A DNA stretch of 10,195 nt from assembly GCA_016297405.1 (NCBI GenBank), contig JAEDGP010000068.1:1-10195 (forward strand), written 5' to 3'. The notes beneath the pieces are model-generated. The model saw nothing but the letters and a program-made list of their open reading frames with translations, had not been told where the DNA came from and searched no databases. Positions 1 to 6,745 of this stretch are shown here, in pieces. Within the stretch, counting starts at the first letter, position 1. The number at the start of each line of letters is the position of its first letter. The position numbers and the translations under genes are program-made. This DNA comes from Treponema sp. (lineage in GTDB: Bacteria > Spirochaetota > Spirochaetia > Treponematales > Treponemataceae).

Positions 1-59
1 CATTTTAGGTTCATCGATAAAACGGCTCACTGCGAGATTCATCGAGCAGCTGCCATTTT

Positions 60-161
60 TTAATGGCAATTAGGATTTGTACAGGAAGCACATTTTGCGT
101 TTTGCTCAAACAAGCCAACAATCGAAGAACCGTTAAAAAATGAGCTGCGCAAGCGGGTCAT
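60..161 (-). pseudogene. 33-codon ORF repeating the SufU cysteine-rich tail (probable remnant)
   Basis: Reading down from an ATG at 161-159 there is an open frame of 33 codons ending in TAA at 62-60. Its first 17 residues come from the spacer and are unrelated to SufU. The last 16 match the SufU C-terminus except for one Ala in place of Ser, keeping the pattern C-x2-C-x4-C-H. I see no ribosome binding site before the ATG, and the ATG lies inside a possible terminator stem. It is most likely a by-product of the duplication and not a gene. It is listed because the cysteine pattern is intact and a small peptide cannot be excluded. Confidence 0.35.
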
Positions 162-164
162 TTT
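135..164 (-). terminator. Possible intrinsic terminator after sufU
   Basis: On the minus strand, AAAATGA (164-158) can pair with TCATTTT (143-137) around an inner GCT/AGC pair with a 5-nt loop and a 3-nt bulge. The T-run at 140-135 overlaps the end of the stem. The hairpin begins about 54 nt after the sufU stop, which suits the end of the suf operon. The outer stem is AT-rich and weak, so the call is tentative. It lies in the spacer of the duplicated region. Confidence 0.35.
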
Positions 165-217
165 AGGTTCATCGATAAAACGGCTCACTGCGAGATTCAT
201 CGAGCAGCTGCCACTTT

Positions 218-679
218 TTAATGGCAATTAGGATTTGTACAGGAAGAACATTTTGCGTTTTGCTCAAACATTTCCTTCATTGTGCGCCAACCAAGAATCG
301 CGCATTTTACACGGGCAGGCATTTTTGAAATATCCTGAAGGGCAGCCGCTTCATCAAGCTCTTCCAGCTCATCGCCACTTTTTTCACCACGAATCATACC
401 CATGAAAGTTTCATTCAATCTGGAGGCCTCTTCCACAGTTTTTCCAATCACCAGATCAAGCATCATATCGCAGCTTGCCTGACTTACAGCACATCCAAAA
501 CCAGTAAATGACCCGTCAACAATTTTGCCGTCTTCGACTTTAAGATTCAAAGTGATGTTATCGCCGCAACTTGGATTTACACCATTTAAAGAAAAATTAG
601 CACCATCCATTTCTGCTTTGTGCAAAGGATTGATGTTATGCTCATTCAATATTTCTCTATATAATTCTTTTGTATCCAT
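218..679 (-). CDS. sufU: SufU-type sulfur acceptor / Fe-S cluster assembly protein
   Basis: 153 residues. SufU takes persulfide sulfur from the cysteine desulfurase SufS and passes it toward the SufBCD scaffold in the cytoplasm. The Zn-binding set of the family is visible: Cys38 and Asp40 in NPSCGD, Cys63 in GFGCAVSQAS, and Cys126 in RVKCAILGWRT; these line up with the Cys, Asp, Cys, Cys ligands of Bacillus SufU. The spacing between the first two motifs and the length fit SufU better than IscU. After residue 138 comes an unusual tail with Cys144, Cys147, Cys152 and His153 (C-x2-C-x4-CH), extra to the usual ligands. The start has GGAG seven bases upstream. The gene lies 27 bp after sufS and is the last gene of the suf operon. 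Its final 16 codons fall within a duplicated repeat, so the tail may be repeat-derived. Confidence 0.93.
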   Translation of the reverse strand: MDTKELYREILNEHNINPLHKAEMDGANFSLNGVNPSCGDNITLNLKVEDGKIVDGSFTGFGCAVSQASCDMMLDLVIGKTVEEASRLNETFMGMIRGEKSGDELEELDEAAALQDISKMPARVKCAILGWRTMKEMFEQNAKCSSCTNPNCH

Positions 680-706
680 AAGTTTTCTCCAATTAAAAAT
701 ACAATT

Positions 707-1927
707 CTAGTCTTTGTACCCAGCCATTTTTCTAACCTGAGCCAGCACCTGTACAAAACGTTCAACCTCTTCTTCATCATTATAGAAATAAAGGCTTGCT
801 CTTGCAGTTGCAGGCACTTCAAGATAAGCACCTAACGGCTGTGCACAATGATGACCTGCACGAATTGCAATCTTTTCGGTATCAAGCAAAGACGCAATAT
901 CATGAGGATGAACACCATCAATCGTAAAAGTAACGATGCCACAATGCTTTGCAGGATCTGGATTTCCAAGAACATGGACATGAGGAATTTTTTTCATCTT
1001 TTCAATCAATAGGGAAGCAAGAAAATTGTCATGGCTTACGATTTTATCAAAGCCGATATTCTGCACATATTTGATTGCAGCTGCAAGACCAACAGCACCG
1101 GCGGCATTCACTGTTCCAGCTTCAAGCTTATGAGGAAGCTCTGCCCATGTTGCACTGTCCCTTGTTACATATTCAATCATTTCGCCGCCTCTCAGGAAAG
1201 GAGGCATTGCTTCAAGCAAATCCTTTTTTCCATAAAGAACACCCGTTCCCATTGGACCGCAGATTTTATGACCGCTGAACGCATAGAAATCAGCATCAAT
1301 ATCCTTTACATCAACTTTAAAATGAGGAACAGCCTGAGCACCGTCAATCACACATACTGCACCAACTTTATGGGCAAGTTCTGCAATCTTCTTGACCGGA
1401 TGAGTGATTCCAAGAACATTAGAAACATGTCCACAAGCAACAAGCTTTGTTTTTGAATTGATTTTGGCAAATTCACTTTCAGGAAATTCACCTGTGGTCT
1501 TATCGCATTCAAGGAAAACAAGTTTAGCACCCTTTGCCTGGCAAAGCATCTGCCACGGAAGAATATTTGAATGATGCTCTGTAATCGTAGTAACAATTTC
1601 ATCACCAGCATTCACATTTGCCATTCCCCAGGTATATGCAATCATATTAAGGGATTCGCTTGCATTACGGGTAAAGATGATTTCGCAGTCTTTTGCATTC
1701 AAAAAGTCCGCCACCACATGGCGTGCATTTTCATAATCTTCTGTAGCACGTCCACTCAAATCATAAAGACCACGCAAAGGGTTTGCATTATCATGCATGT
1801 AATAATGGGCAATAGCGTCAATAACGCAACCAGGCCTTTGAGTCGTTGCCGCATTATCAAAATAAATCAAACCAGCATTCTCAGAAGCTGTAAAAATTGG
1901 GAAATCCTTTTTATATTCGTTTGCCAT
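707..1927 (-). CDS. sufS: SufS cysteine desulfurase (class V aminotransferase fold)
   Basis: 406 residues, the usual length for group II cysteine desulfurases. This PLP enzyme converts L-cysteine to L-alanine and holds the sulfur as a persulfide, which SufU then accepts. Visible landmarks are YFDNAATTQRP near 22-32, the EHHSN segment at 117-121 (PLP-stacking His), the VIDGAQAVPH segment at 193-202 with the PLP-binding Asp, the Schiff-base Lys221 in FSGHK, and the catalytic Cys361 in RAGHHCAQP. The ATG at 1927 is chosen because the protein then starts like known SufS and GGA lies about eight bases upstream. A 22-residue longer frame would run back into sufD. The gene begins 17 bp after the sufD stop, so the two are probably co-transcribed. 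No truncation or missing catalytic residue was seen. Confidence 0.96.
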   Translation of the reverse strand: MANEYKKDFPIFTASENAGLIYFDNAATTQRPGCVIDAIAHYYMHDNANPLRGLYDLSGRATEDYENARHVVADFLNAKDCEIIFTRNASESLNMIAYTWGMANVNAGDEIVTTITEHHSNILPWQMLCQAKGAKLVFLECDKTTGEFPESEFAKINSKTKLVACGHVSNVLGITHPVKKIAELAHKVGAVCVIDGAQAVPHFKVDVKDIDADFYAFSGHKICGPMGTGVLYGKKDLLEAMPPFLRGGEMIEYVTRDSATWAELPHKLEAGTVNAAGAVGLAAAIKYVQNIGFDKIVSHDNFLASLLIEKMKKIPHVHVLGNPDPAKHCGIVTFTIDGVHPHDIASLLDTEKIAIRAGHHCAQPLGAYLEVPATARASLYFYNDEEEVERFVQVLAQVRKMAGYKD

Positions 1928-1944
1928 AATGTTTTCCGTAAAAT

Positions 1945-3021
1945 TTATATTTTGCCAAACAGGTCGTCCATAAAGGCTTCTACCTGTCCACAAACCTTCT
2001 CATCACCGATTTTATTTACAACCCGCTGCACTTTTGCCCGAGCCATGAGGTTTTCTGCAACCTCCAGACTGATTCCGCGGCTTTCCATATAAAAAAGCAT
2101 ATCTTCAGAAAGACGGCCAATTGACGCTCCATGCTCACCAGACACATCTTCTTCATCACAAAGAATCACAGGAATTGAATTATTCACGACTTTTGGCGAA
2201 AGAAGCAGCGTTTCTTCCTGCTCATTGCCAGTGGAACCTGCGCACCCGTTCTTAAAATCTATTGTACCTCGATAAGTTTTCTTTGACTGATCATTCATTG
2301 TTCCGTATACATTCATCACACAATCAGTTTTCTTTCCATACTGAAGAACAATATAATTCAGGTCAAGTTCCTGATTTCCCCGGGTATAATAAGCAAGGTC
2401 AGATTTAAAAGAAGATTTATATTCCTTAAGATTCGATCCCACTCCAACATAGGTTTTTGCGCCACCCAAAACTATATGGGTGACTTCCACCTCTGCACTT
2501 TCATCACAACAAGAAGCAGTATCACAAACCTGCACAAAACCATCACCCAAAAGCTGAACCTTTATGACATGCACTTTGGAATTAGCTTTCGCAACAATTT
2601 TCGTTTTAAGAGCCTGAAATCCCCCGCCACTTTTCTGGCTTGATGAAAGAATGATTACCGTAACCTCAGAATCTTCTTCAGCCTTAATCACCTGGGTAGT
2701 AACACCTCTGCTTCCATCAGCAAAACTGTAATTCAATACAACAGGAGCCAAGACCTTACTACCCTTTTTCGCAATAATTCCAACAGGAAGAGCATCGTCA
2801 AAAAGAGAATCGGCACCAGATCCCACGCCTCCTTTGGTTTCAGCCAAAGAGTCCCATAACAAAGTCCCGTTCTGTGTGTATTCAACACCACTTTCCCCAC
2901 GAACTTCAGGCAAAAAATTTTCAAGGCCAGATTCAAAAGAAACTTCAGCCTTATTCATCTTGCACCAGCTCCAGGTTTTTGAAGGAATCTCGTTTATAAT
3001 AATTTTATTTTGTTCAACCAT
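1945..3021 (-). CDS. sufD: SufD, Fe-S cluster scaffold subunit
   Basis: 358 residues. SufD pairs with SufB and SufC in the SufBC2D complex that assembles Fe-S clusters, and is linked to iron delivery. The C-terminal family motif is clear at 296-316 (EHGASIGRLSEDMLFYMESRG), with His297 matching the functional His of Escherichia coli SufD. The middle is rich in beta strands, as expected of the SufB/SufD beta-helix. Sequence before about residue 75 is weakly conserved, normal for SufD. The ATG at 3021 is preferred: AAGGA lies seven bases upstream, whereas the in-frame extension to 3078 adds 19 basic residues translated from the intergenic hairpin region. SufB and SufD are paralogous; this one is called SufD because it is shorter and lacks the SufB core and cluster-site motifs found in the gene upstream. 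Confidence 0.93.
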   Translation of the reverse strand: MVEQNKIIINEIPSKTWSWCKMNKAEVSFESGLENFLPEVRGESGVEYTQNGTLLWDSLAETKGGVGSGADSLFDDALPVGIIAKKGSKVLAPVVLNYSFADGSRGVTTQVIKAEEDSEVTVIILSSSQKSGGGFQALKTKIVAKANSKVHVIKVQLLGDGFVQVCDTASCCDESAEVEVTHIVLGGAKTYVGVGSNLKEYKSSFKSDLAYYTRGNQELDLNYIVLQYGKKTDCVMNVYGTMNDQSKKTYRGTIDFKNGCAGSTGNEQEETLLLSPKVVNNSIPVILCDEEDVSGEHGASIGRLSEDMLFYMESRGISLEVAENLMARAKVQRVVNKIGDEKVCGQVEAFMDDLFGKI

Positions 3022-3121
3022 TGATTTATCCTTTATCCAAAATAACAGAGGCCTTACCGCCCGCAAACGACGCACCAAAACCTCGCTGCCTTTTCAAAGG
3101 CAAAAAACACCAGCTCTTTTG
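3022..3121 (-). other. sufB-sufD gap with a perfect inverted repeat
   Basis: This 100-bp gap is long for the operon, whose other downstream gaps are 17 and 27 bp. It contains a perfect inverted repeat, TGCCTTT (3087-3093) and AAAGGCA (3096-3102), then a GC-rich patch at 3052-3090. On the minus strand the hairpin is not directly followed by a U-run, so it is not a good terminator. It could be an RNA-processing site or the remains of a repeat element. The sufD ribosome binding site is at the low end of the gap. Confidence 0.5.
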
Positions 3122-4540
3122 CTACATAGAACCCTTCATCTCTAGTCTGATAAGGTTATTCATTTCAACAGCATATTCCAAAGGCAATTCCTTAGAAACA
3201 GGATTTGCAAAACCAGAAACGATCATACTTCTGGCCTCTTCCTCAGAAATTCCTCGGCTCATAAGGTAAAAAATTGCATCATTACTGATTCTACCGATTT
3301 TTGCTTCATGTCCTACATCGCTTGTATCATTAAGAACCACATTTGCCGGAACAGTATCGGAACGAGAAGTTGAATCCAACATAAGCGACTGGCAGCTTAC
3401 GCTTGCCTTCGAGTTATGTGCCTCTTTTCCGATATAAACCGCAGAACGATATGTAGACTTTCCGCCACCTTTTGATATTGACTTTGTGGTAATCACCGAA
3501 GTAGTATTTGGCGCCAGATGAACCATTTTGGCACCAGTATCCAGATCCTGGCCACTGCCTGCAAAAGTGATTCCGGTAAATTCGGCCTTTGCTCCCTTTC
3601 CAACTAAATCACTTTCAGGATAAAGACACCCCACATGGCTTCCAAAAGAACCGGAAATCCATTCAATCGATCCGCCCTCGCAAACCTTGGCACGCTTGGT
3701 ATTCAAGTTATACATATTTTTTGACCAGTTCTCAATTGTGGAATAACGCAAATGAGCACCTTTTTTTACAAACAATTCAACAGCACCTGCATGAAGATTC
3801 GCCACATTATATTTTGGGGCAGAACAACCTTCAATAAAATGCAAATCAGCACCTTCATCAACAATAATGAGAGTATGCTCAAACTGCCCGGCCCCCTTCG
3901 CATTCAAACGAAAGTAAGACTGAAGAGGAAACGAAAGCTTAACACCCTTCGGAACGTAAACAAAAGAACCACCAGACCAGACCGCACCATGAAGAGCTGC
4001 AAACTTATGGTCTTTTGGAGTAATAAGAGTCATAAAATACTCCTTTACCATCGGTCCCCATTCTTCACTCTTAAGAGCCTCTTCAAAACCCATGTAAATT
4101 ACGCCTTGCTTTGCCACTTCACTTTGAATATTGTGATAAACAAGCTCAGAATCATACTGAGCACCAACACCAGCAAGACTCTTGCGTTCAGCTTCAGGAA
4201 TACCAAGCTTTTCAAAAGTATCTTTGATATCATCAGGAACATCTTCCCACTTTCCGCTCATCTGCGTTTTTGGACGAACGTATGTGGCAATATTTTCCAT
4301 ATGAAGATCAGCGATATCAGGCATCCAATCTGTAGAAACGCCCATTTTGTTGTACTGTTCCAAAGATTTCAGTCTGAATTCTTTCATCCATTCAGGATCG
4401 CCTTTTTCTTCGCTAAGTTTTTTCACGATTTCAGGATTCAAACCTTCTTCAATCCTGTAAAAATCCTTTTCAGACTCTTCGTATCGAAAATCGTAGAATT
4501 CTCTGTTTATATCTGCAATGTTTGATTTTTCGTCAGCCAT
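3122..4540 (-). CDS. sufB: SufB, Fe-S cluster scaffold subunit
   Basis: 472 residues, the normal SufB length. SufB is the core scaffold where sulfur is received and the nascent cluster is built, working with SufC (ATPase) and SufD. The long N-terminal region includes the expected segment SGGSFVYVPKGV near 189-200. The beta-helix core follows, and then Cys383 in VSCQSLML, which aligns with the active-site Cys of E. coli SufB, and His411-Glu412 in GHEAKIGRIS, matching the conserved His/Glu pair. The C-terminus has the family ending SRGISEEEARSMIVSGF, then a short helix. The ATG at 4540 has AAGGA about six bases upstream. Unusually, 130 bp of partly GC-rich DNA with terminator-like hairpins separates it from sufC. 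Downstream is sufD after a 100-bp gap. Confidence 0.96.
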   Translation of the reverse strand: MADEKSNIADINREFYDFRYEESEKDFYRIEEGLNPEIVKKLSEEKGDPEWMKEFRLKSLEQYNKMGVSTDWMPDIADLHMENIATYVRPKTQMSGKWEDVPDDIKDTFEKLGIPEAERKSLAGVGAQYDSELVYHNIQSEVAKQGVIYMGFEEALKSEEWGPMVKEYFMTLITPKDHKFAALHGAVWSGGSFVYVPKGVKLSFPLQSYFRLNAKGAGQFEHTLIIVDEGADLHFIEGCSAPKYNVANLHAGAVELFVKKGAHLRYSTIENWSKNMYNLNTKRAKVCEGGSIEWISGSFGSHVGCLYPESDLVGKGAKAEFTGITFAGSGQDLDTGAKMVHLAPNTTSVITTKSISKGGGKSTYRSAVYIGKEAHNSKASVSCQSLMLDSTSRSDTVPANVVLNDTSDVGHEAKIGRISNDAIFYLMSRGISEEEARSMIVSGFANPVSKELPLEYAVEMNNLIRLEMKGSM

Positions 4541-4554
4541 TATTTTTCCTTATC

Positions 4555-4572
4555 AAAAGGGGCTCCTGCCCC
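4555..4572 (-). terminator. Terminator-like hairpin upstream of sufB
   Basis: On the minus strand, GGGGC-AGGA-GCCCC (4572-4559) is followed by TTTT (4558-4555) and then the sufB ribosome binding site. The stem is short but pure G-C, and the U-run is only four. It could reduce read-through from sufC into sufB or stabilise a processed end. A strong terminator here would be unexpected, because no obvious promoter for sufB was found downstream of it. Confidence 0.4.
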
Positions 4573-4664
4573 TCGCTCCAGCCAGCGTCAGCCTCGCCAA
4601 GCTCAACCACCGCCGTCTTCCGCTACCCCCTCTAACGGGGACACCCCGTAACGCCCCGACAGGC
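4559..4664. repeat. GC-rich hairpin-bearing insert between sufC and sufB
   Basis: This stretch contrasts sharply with the AT-rich genes around it: by hand count 70 of the 100 bases at 4561-4660 are G or C. It holds two hairpins: ACGGGG/CCCCGT with a 3-nt loop (4635-4649) and GGGGC/GCCCC with a 4-nt loop (4559-4572). No gene-like frame exists on either strand apart from shadows. The composition and hairpins suggest a small dispersed repeat inserted between two operon genes. I see no clear terminal repeats or target duplication. Confidence 0.6.
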
Positions 4665-4670
4665 ATTCTT

Positions 4671-5411
4671 CTATTTGATATATTTATCAAAACCCTTTTC
4701 GTTAATTTCCTGCACAAGAGAAGCATCCCCAGAATGAACGATGGAACCTTTTACAAGAATATGGGTATGAGTTACATTCAGGCTTTCAAGAATCCTTGTG
4801 GAATGAGTAATGATCAGAAGACCACCATTCATTGTTTTCTGGTATTCTTCTATGCCTTTTGAAACCGTGCGAACAGCATCTACGTCAAGACCAGAGTCAG
4901 TTTCATCAAGAATTGCAAACTTTGGCTTAAGCATCAAAAGCTGAAGGATTTCTGCCTTTTTTCGCTCACCACCAGAAAAACCAACATTCAGGTCACGTTT
5001 TGCATAGCTTTCATCCATATTCAAAAGCTTCATATTAGCCTGAAGTTCCTTCTGAAACTGAAAAAGCTTTACCCTTTCCCCGGTTTTTTGCTGTATGGCA
5101 GAGCGGATGAAGTTTTCAACAGAAATGCCTGGAACTTCAAGAGGATTTTGAAACGAAAGGAACATACCGGCCTTTGCGCGCTTATCTGTAGATTCATCGG
5201 TAAGATCATTACCTTCAAAAAAAATCTTTCCGCTGTTCAATTTGTAAACAGGATTTCCCATAAGGGCGTTACCCAAAGTAGACTTTCCAGCCCCATTAGG
5301 TCCCATCAAAACATGAGTTTCACCAGGATTAATCCTTAGTGAAAGATTTTTTAGAACCTGCTTTTCTTCAACACTCACACAAATGTTCTGAACATCAAGA
5401 AGCACTGCCAT
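4671..5411 (-). CDS. sufC: SufC, ABC-type ATPase of the SufBCD complex
   Basis: 246 residues. SufC is a soluble ABC ATPase that drives conformational change in SufBCD during cluster assembly. Motifs in order are Walker A GPNGAGKST (37-45), Q-loop Gln88 in SFQNP, signature FSGGERKK (145-152), Walker B FAILDE (165-170) with D-loop SGLDVDAV, and switch His203 in ITHS. The segment MFLSFQNPLEVPG and the ending FDKYIK are typical of SufC and not of transporter ATPases. The ATG at 5411 has GGAG seven bases upstream. It is the first gene of the suf operon and follows a 188-bp region holding a promoter, a candidate operator and, further up, the terminator of the importer operon. Confidence 0.96.
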   Translation of the reverse strand: MAVLLDVQNICVSVEEKQVLKNLSLRINPGETHVLMGPNGAGKSTLGNALMGNPVYKLNSGKIFFEGNDLTDESTDKRAKAGMFLSFQNPLEVPGISVENFIRSAIQQKTGERVKLFQFQKELQANMKLLNMDESYAKRDLNVGFSGGERKKAEILQLLMLKPKFAILDETDSGLDVDAVRTVSKGIEEYQKTMNGGLLIITHSTRILESLNVTHTHILVKGSIVHSGDASLVQEINEKGFDKYIK

Positions 5412-5424
5412 ACATAGACTCCAT

Positions 5425-5449
5425 ATTTACTACTAGAATACTAGGTTAT
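5425..5449 (-). promoter_or_regulatory. Candidate IscR/Rrf2-type operator upstream of sufC
   Basis: On the minus strand a 25-bp partial palindrome starts ATAACCTAGT, has a TATT centre and continues CTAGTAG up to AAAT. By eye it agrees with the E. coli IscR type 1 consensus (ATASYYGACTRWWWYAGTCRRSTAT) at 17 of 25 positions, including the outer ATA and AT and the inner AGT half. The inner arms are CTAG/CTAG. It lies 14 bases before the sufC ATG, between the likely promoter and the ribosome binding site. An Fe-S-sensing Rrf2 repressor would suit a SUF operon, but no such regulator gene is in the window. Confidence 0.45.
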
Positions 5450-5468
5450 ATATCAAATACCATATCAT

Positions 5469-5497
5469 ATTTTAATGAAAAAAAGCAAACGTGTCAT
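5469..5497 (-). promoter_or_regulatory. Probable sigma-70 promoter of the suf operon
   Basis: On the minus strand ATGACA (5497-5492) is followed after exactly 17 bases by TAAAAT (5474-5469); each hexamer differs from consensus at one position. Transcription would begin near 5462, leaving a leader of about 50 bases that includes the candidate operator. A weaker alternative with TTGATA nearer the gene would overlap the operator directly. Confidence 0.5.
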
Positions 5498-5523
5498 CGA
5501 CCCAGCTTTACAAGGCATTTGTT

Positions 5524-5576
5524 AAACAAAAACGGCCCCAGGTCTTTGCAAACAAAAGCATGCAAGATCCAGAGCC
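5524..5576 (-). terminator. Intrinsic terminator of the sugar importer operon
   Basis: On the minus strand the arms 5576-5562 and 5549-5534 pair along about 14 positions, allowing G-U pairs, one mismatch and one bulged A. The base of the stem is GGC/GCC. The RNA then continues as GUUUUUGUUU (5533-5524). It lies 24 bases after the stop of the MalG-like gene and upstream of the suf promoter, so it separates the two operons cleanly. Confidence 0.75.
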
Positions 5577-5599
5577 ATCTACCCATTGCTATAAAAACG

Positions 5600-6745
5600 T
5601 TAACCTTTTACGGCACCGGCAGCAATACCTTTGATTATGTATTTCTGAAGTACAATATAAAGAGCAATCATCGGAATCGAAGAAAGCGTCAATGAAGCAC
5701 AAATTTTACCATAATCACTTGTAGAAATACCGCGGAAATTCATCTGAGCAAGTTGAATCGTTCCTTTTTTGATTACAATTAATGGAAGAAGGAAGTCATT
5801 CCAAAGCCACAAAGCATCAATTACAATCACTGTAGCGACAATGGTTTTAATCAGAGGGAATACGATTCTAAAGAAAATGTAGAATCTTCCAGCCCCGTCG
5901 ATTGCAGCACTTTCTTCAAGTTCCTTTGGAACACCTTTGATAAAGCCATGAATCATAAAAATTGCAGTAGGACAACCAAGTCCCCAATACATGATTATAA
6001 TTCCAGGAACATTCATCATTTTAAGATCCGCAGCAAGAATTCCAATCGGAACCATGATGATTTGAAACGGAATTACCAAAGAAAACGCAAAAAAACCATA
6101 GAGAATCCACGAAAGCTTTGAATCTGATCTGGCAAGTCCATAAGCACACATGGAAGAAGTCAAAACGATACCAGCCGTACCAATAACAGTAATCAACAAA
6201 GTATTCAGAAAAACATTAGGAAACTGCATTTCACGCCAGGCACTAAAATAATTGTCAAAAGGTTTGAAATTATAATAGCTATACTCGGTTTTCTTATTTT
6301 TAATAGTAAGGCGGTGGCCACCCATATCTATTTCATGACCACTTTCACCAAGCACATTAGCTATTTGGTCCATAATGCGACCATCACGAAGAGTATTTGC
6401 AGTAAAAGAAATCTCGTTATGACGATCCGTTATATCTACATCAAACAATGAAAAATCTTTTGTGCCACCGCCATAAAGACGAAGTTCAATCTGATTAGGA
6501 TTATTCTCATCATATTTGACGTCAATATTGGCTCTAGAAAGCTCTTTCTTTATAACATCGAAATATTCAAGGCTGACAACCTTGGAATTTGGAAAACCAG
6601 TTGGATTTGTAATGATACCTTGCATTGGACGCAAACTGTTTATCACAACAAAAAACATAGGATAAATGAAAAAAATTGCAAATACAATCAATGCAACAGA
6701 CAATGCTGCTTTTTTTGCTGACAAAGCGGTTCTTAAATATCTCAT
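5600..6745 (-). CDS. CUT1 sugar ABC transporter permease, MalG-like, with enlarged first loop
   Basis: 381 residues, about 100 more than ordinary MalG-type permeases. It is one of two inner-membrane subunits forming the channel of a carbohydrate importer. TM1 is near 13-36. The usual short loop is then replaced by a hydrophilic domain at about 55-160, before the normal segment PFDNYFSAW leads into the remaining helices (about 179-203, 212-238, 245-268, 296-318, 351-372). The ATPase-contact EAA loop is at 275-300 (ELEESAAIDGAGRFYIFFRIVFPL). The inserted part looks like a small soluble alpha/beta domain; I do not recognise its family. The start codon overlaps the stop of the MalF-like gene (TAATG), with GAGG about ten bases upstream, so translation is probably coupled. 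The substrate cannot be read from the sequence. Confidence 0.92.
   Translation of the reverse strand: MRYLRTALSAKKAALSVALIVFAIFFIYPMFFVVINSLRPMQGIITNPTGFPNSKVVSLEYFDVIKKELSRANIDVKYDENNPNQIELRLYGGGTKDFSLFDVDITDRHNEISFTANTLRDGRIMDQIANVLGESGHEIDMGGHRLTIKNKKTEYSYYNFKPFDNYFSAWREMQFPNVFLNTLLITVIGTAGIVLTSSMCAYGLARSDSKLSWILYGFFAFSLVIPFQIIMVPIGILAADLKMMNVPGIIIMYWGLGCPTAIFMIHGFIKGVPKELEESAAIDGAGRFYIFFRIVFPLIKTIVATVIVIDALWLWNDFLLPLIVIKKGTIQLAQMNFRGISTSDYGKICASLTLSSIPMIALYIVLQKYIIKGIAAGAVKG

Larger units (their letters stand above)
1..270. repeat. 158-bp-period partial tandem duplication covering the sufU 3' end
   Basis: Bases 1-112 and 159-270 are the same sequence apart from two substitutions (56 versus 214, and 89 versus 247). 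A 46-bp spacer (113-158) separates them. The right copy includes the last 16 codons and stop of sufU; the left copy repeats those codons outside the gene. Each copy has a short hairpin over the stop codon: TGCCATT and AATGGCA around four T at 51-68, and the equivalent at 209-226. In the right copy one change turns a U-A pair of the minus-strand RNA into a U-G pair. The left copy begins exactly at the window edge, so more units may lie outside. The repeat relationship is read directly; whether it is a duplication of sufU or a dispersed element is open. Confidence 0.95.

Noticed and set aside
1..270. CRISPR array or phage attachment site
   Set aside because: The 112-bp repeat is far too long for a CRISPR repeat and is partly coding, and no integrase or tRNA is present.
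1928..1993. 22-codon N-terminal extension of SufS
   Set aside because: It overlaps the sufD coding end in another frame. The protein from 1927 matches the usual SufS start and length of 406 residues.
1031..2092. Plus-strand open frames of 141 and 173 codons opposite sufS and sufD
   Set aside because: They are antisense to well-supported genes, with no family features and no convincing ribosome binding site.
3022..3078. 19-codon N-terminal extension of SufD
   Set aside because: It comes from the GC-rich intergenic patch, is highly basic, and has no ribosome binding site, whereas the ATG at 3021 has AAGGA at proper spacing.
3752..4525. 257-codon plus-strand open frame opposite sufB
   Set aside because: It lies wholly antisense to a clear gene, its product has no recognisable motif, and it looks like a shadow of sufB codon usage.
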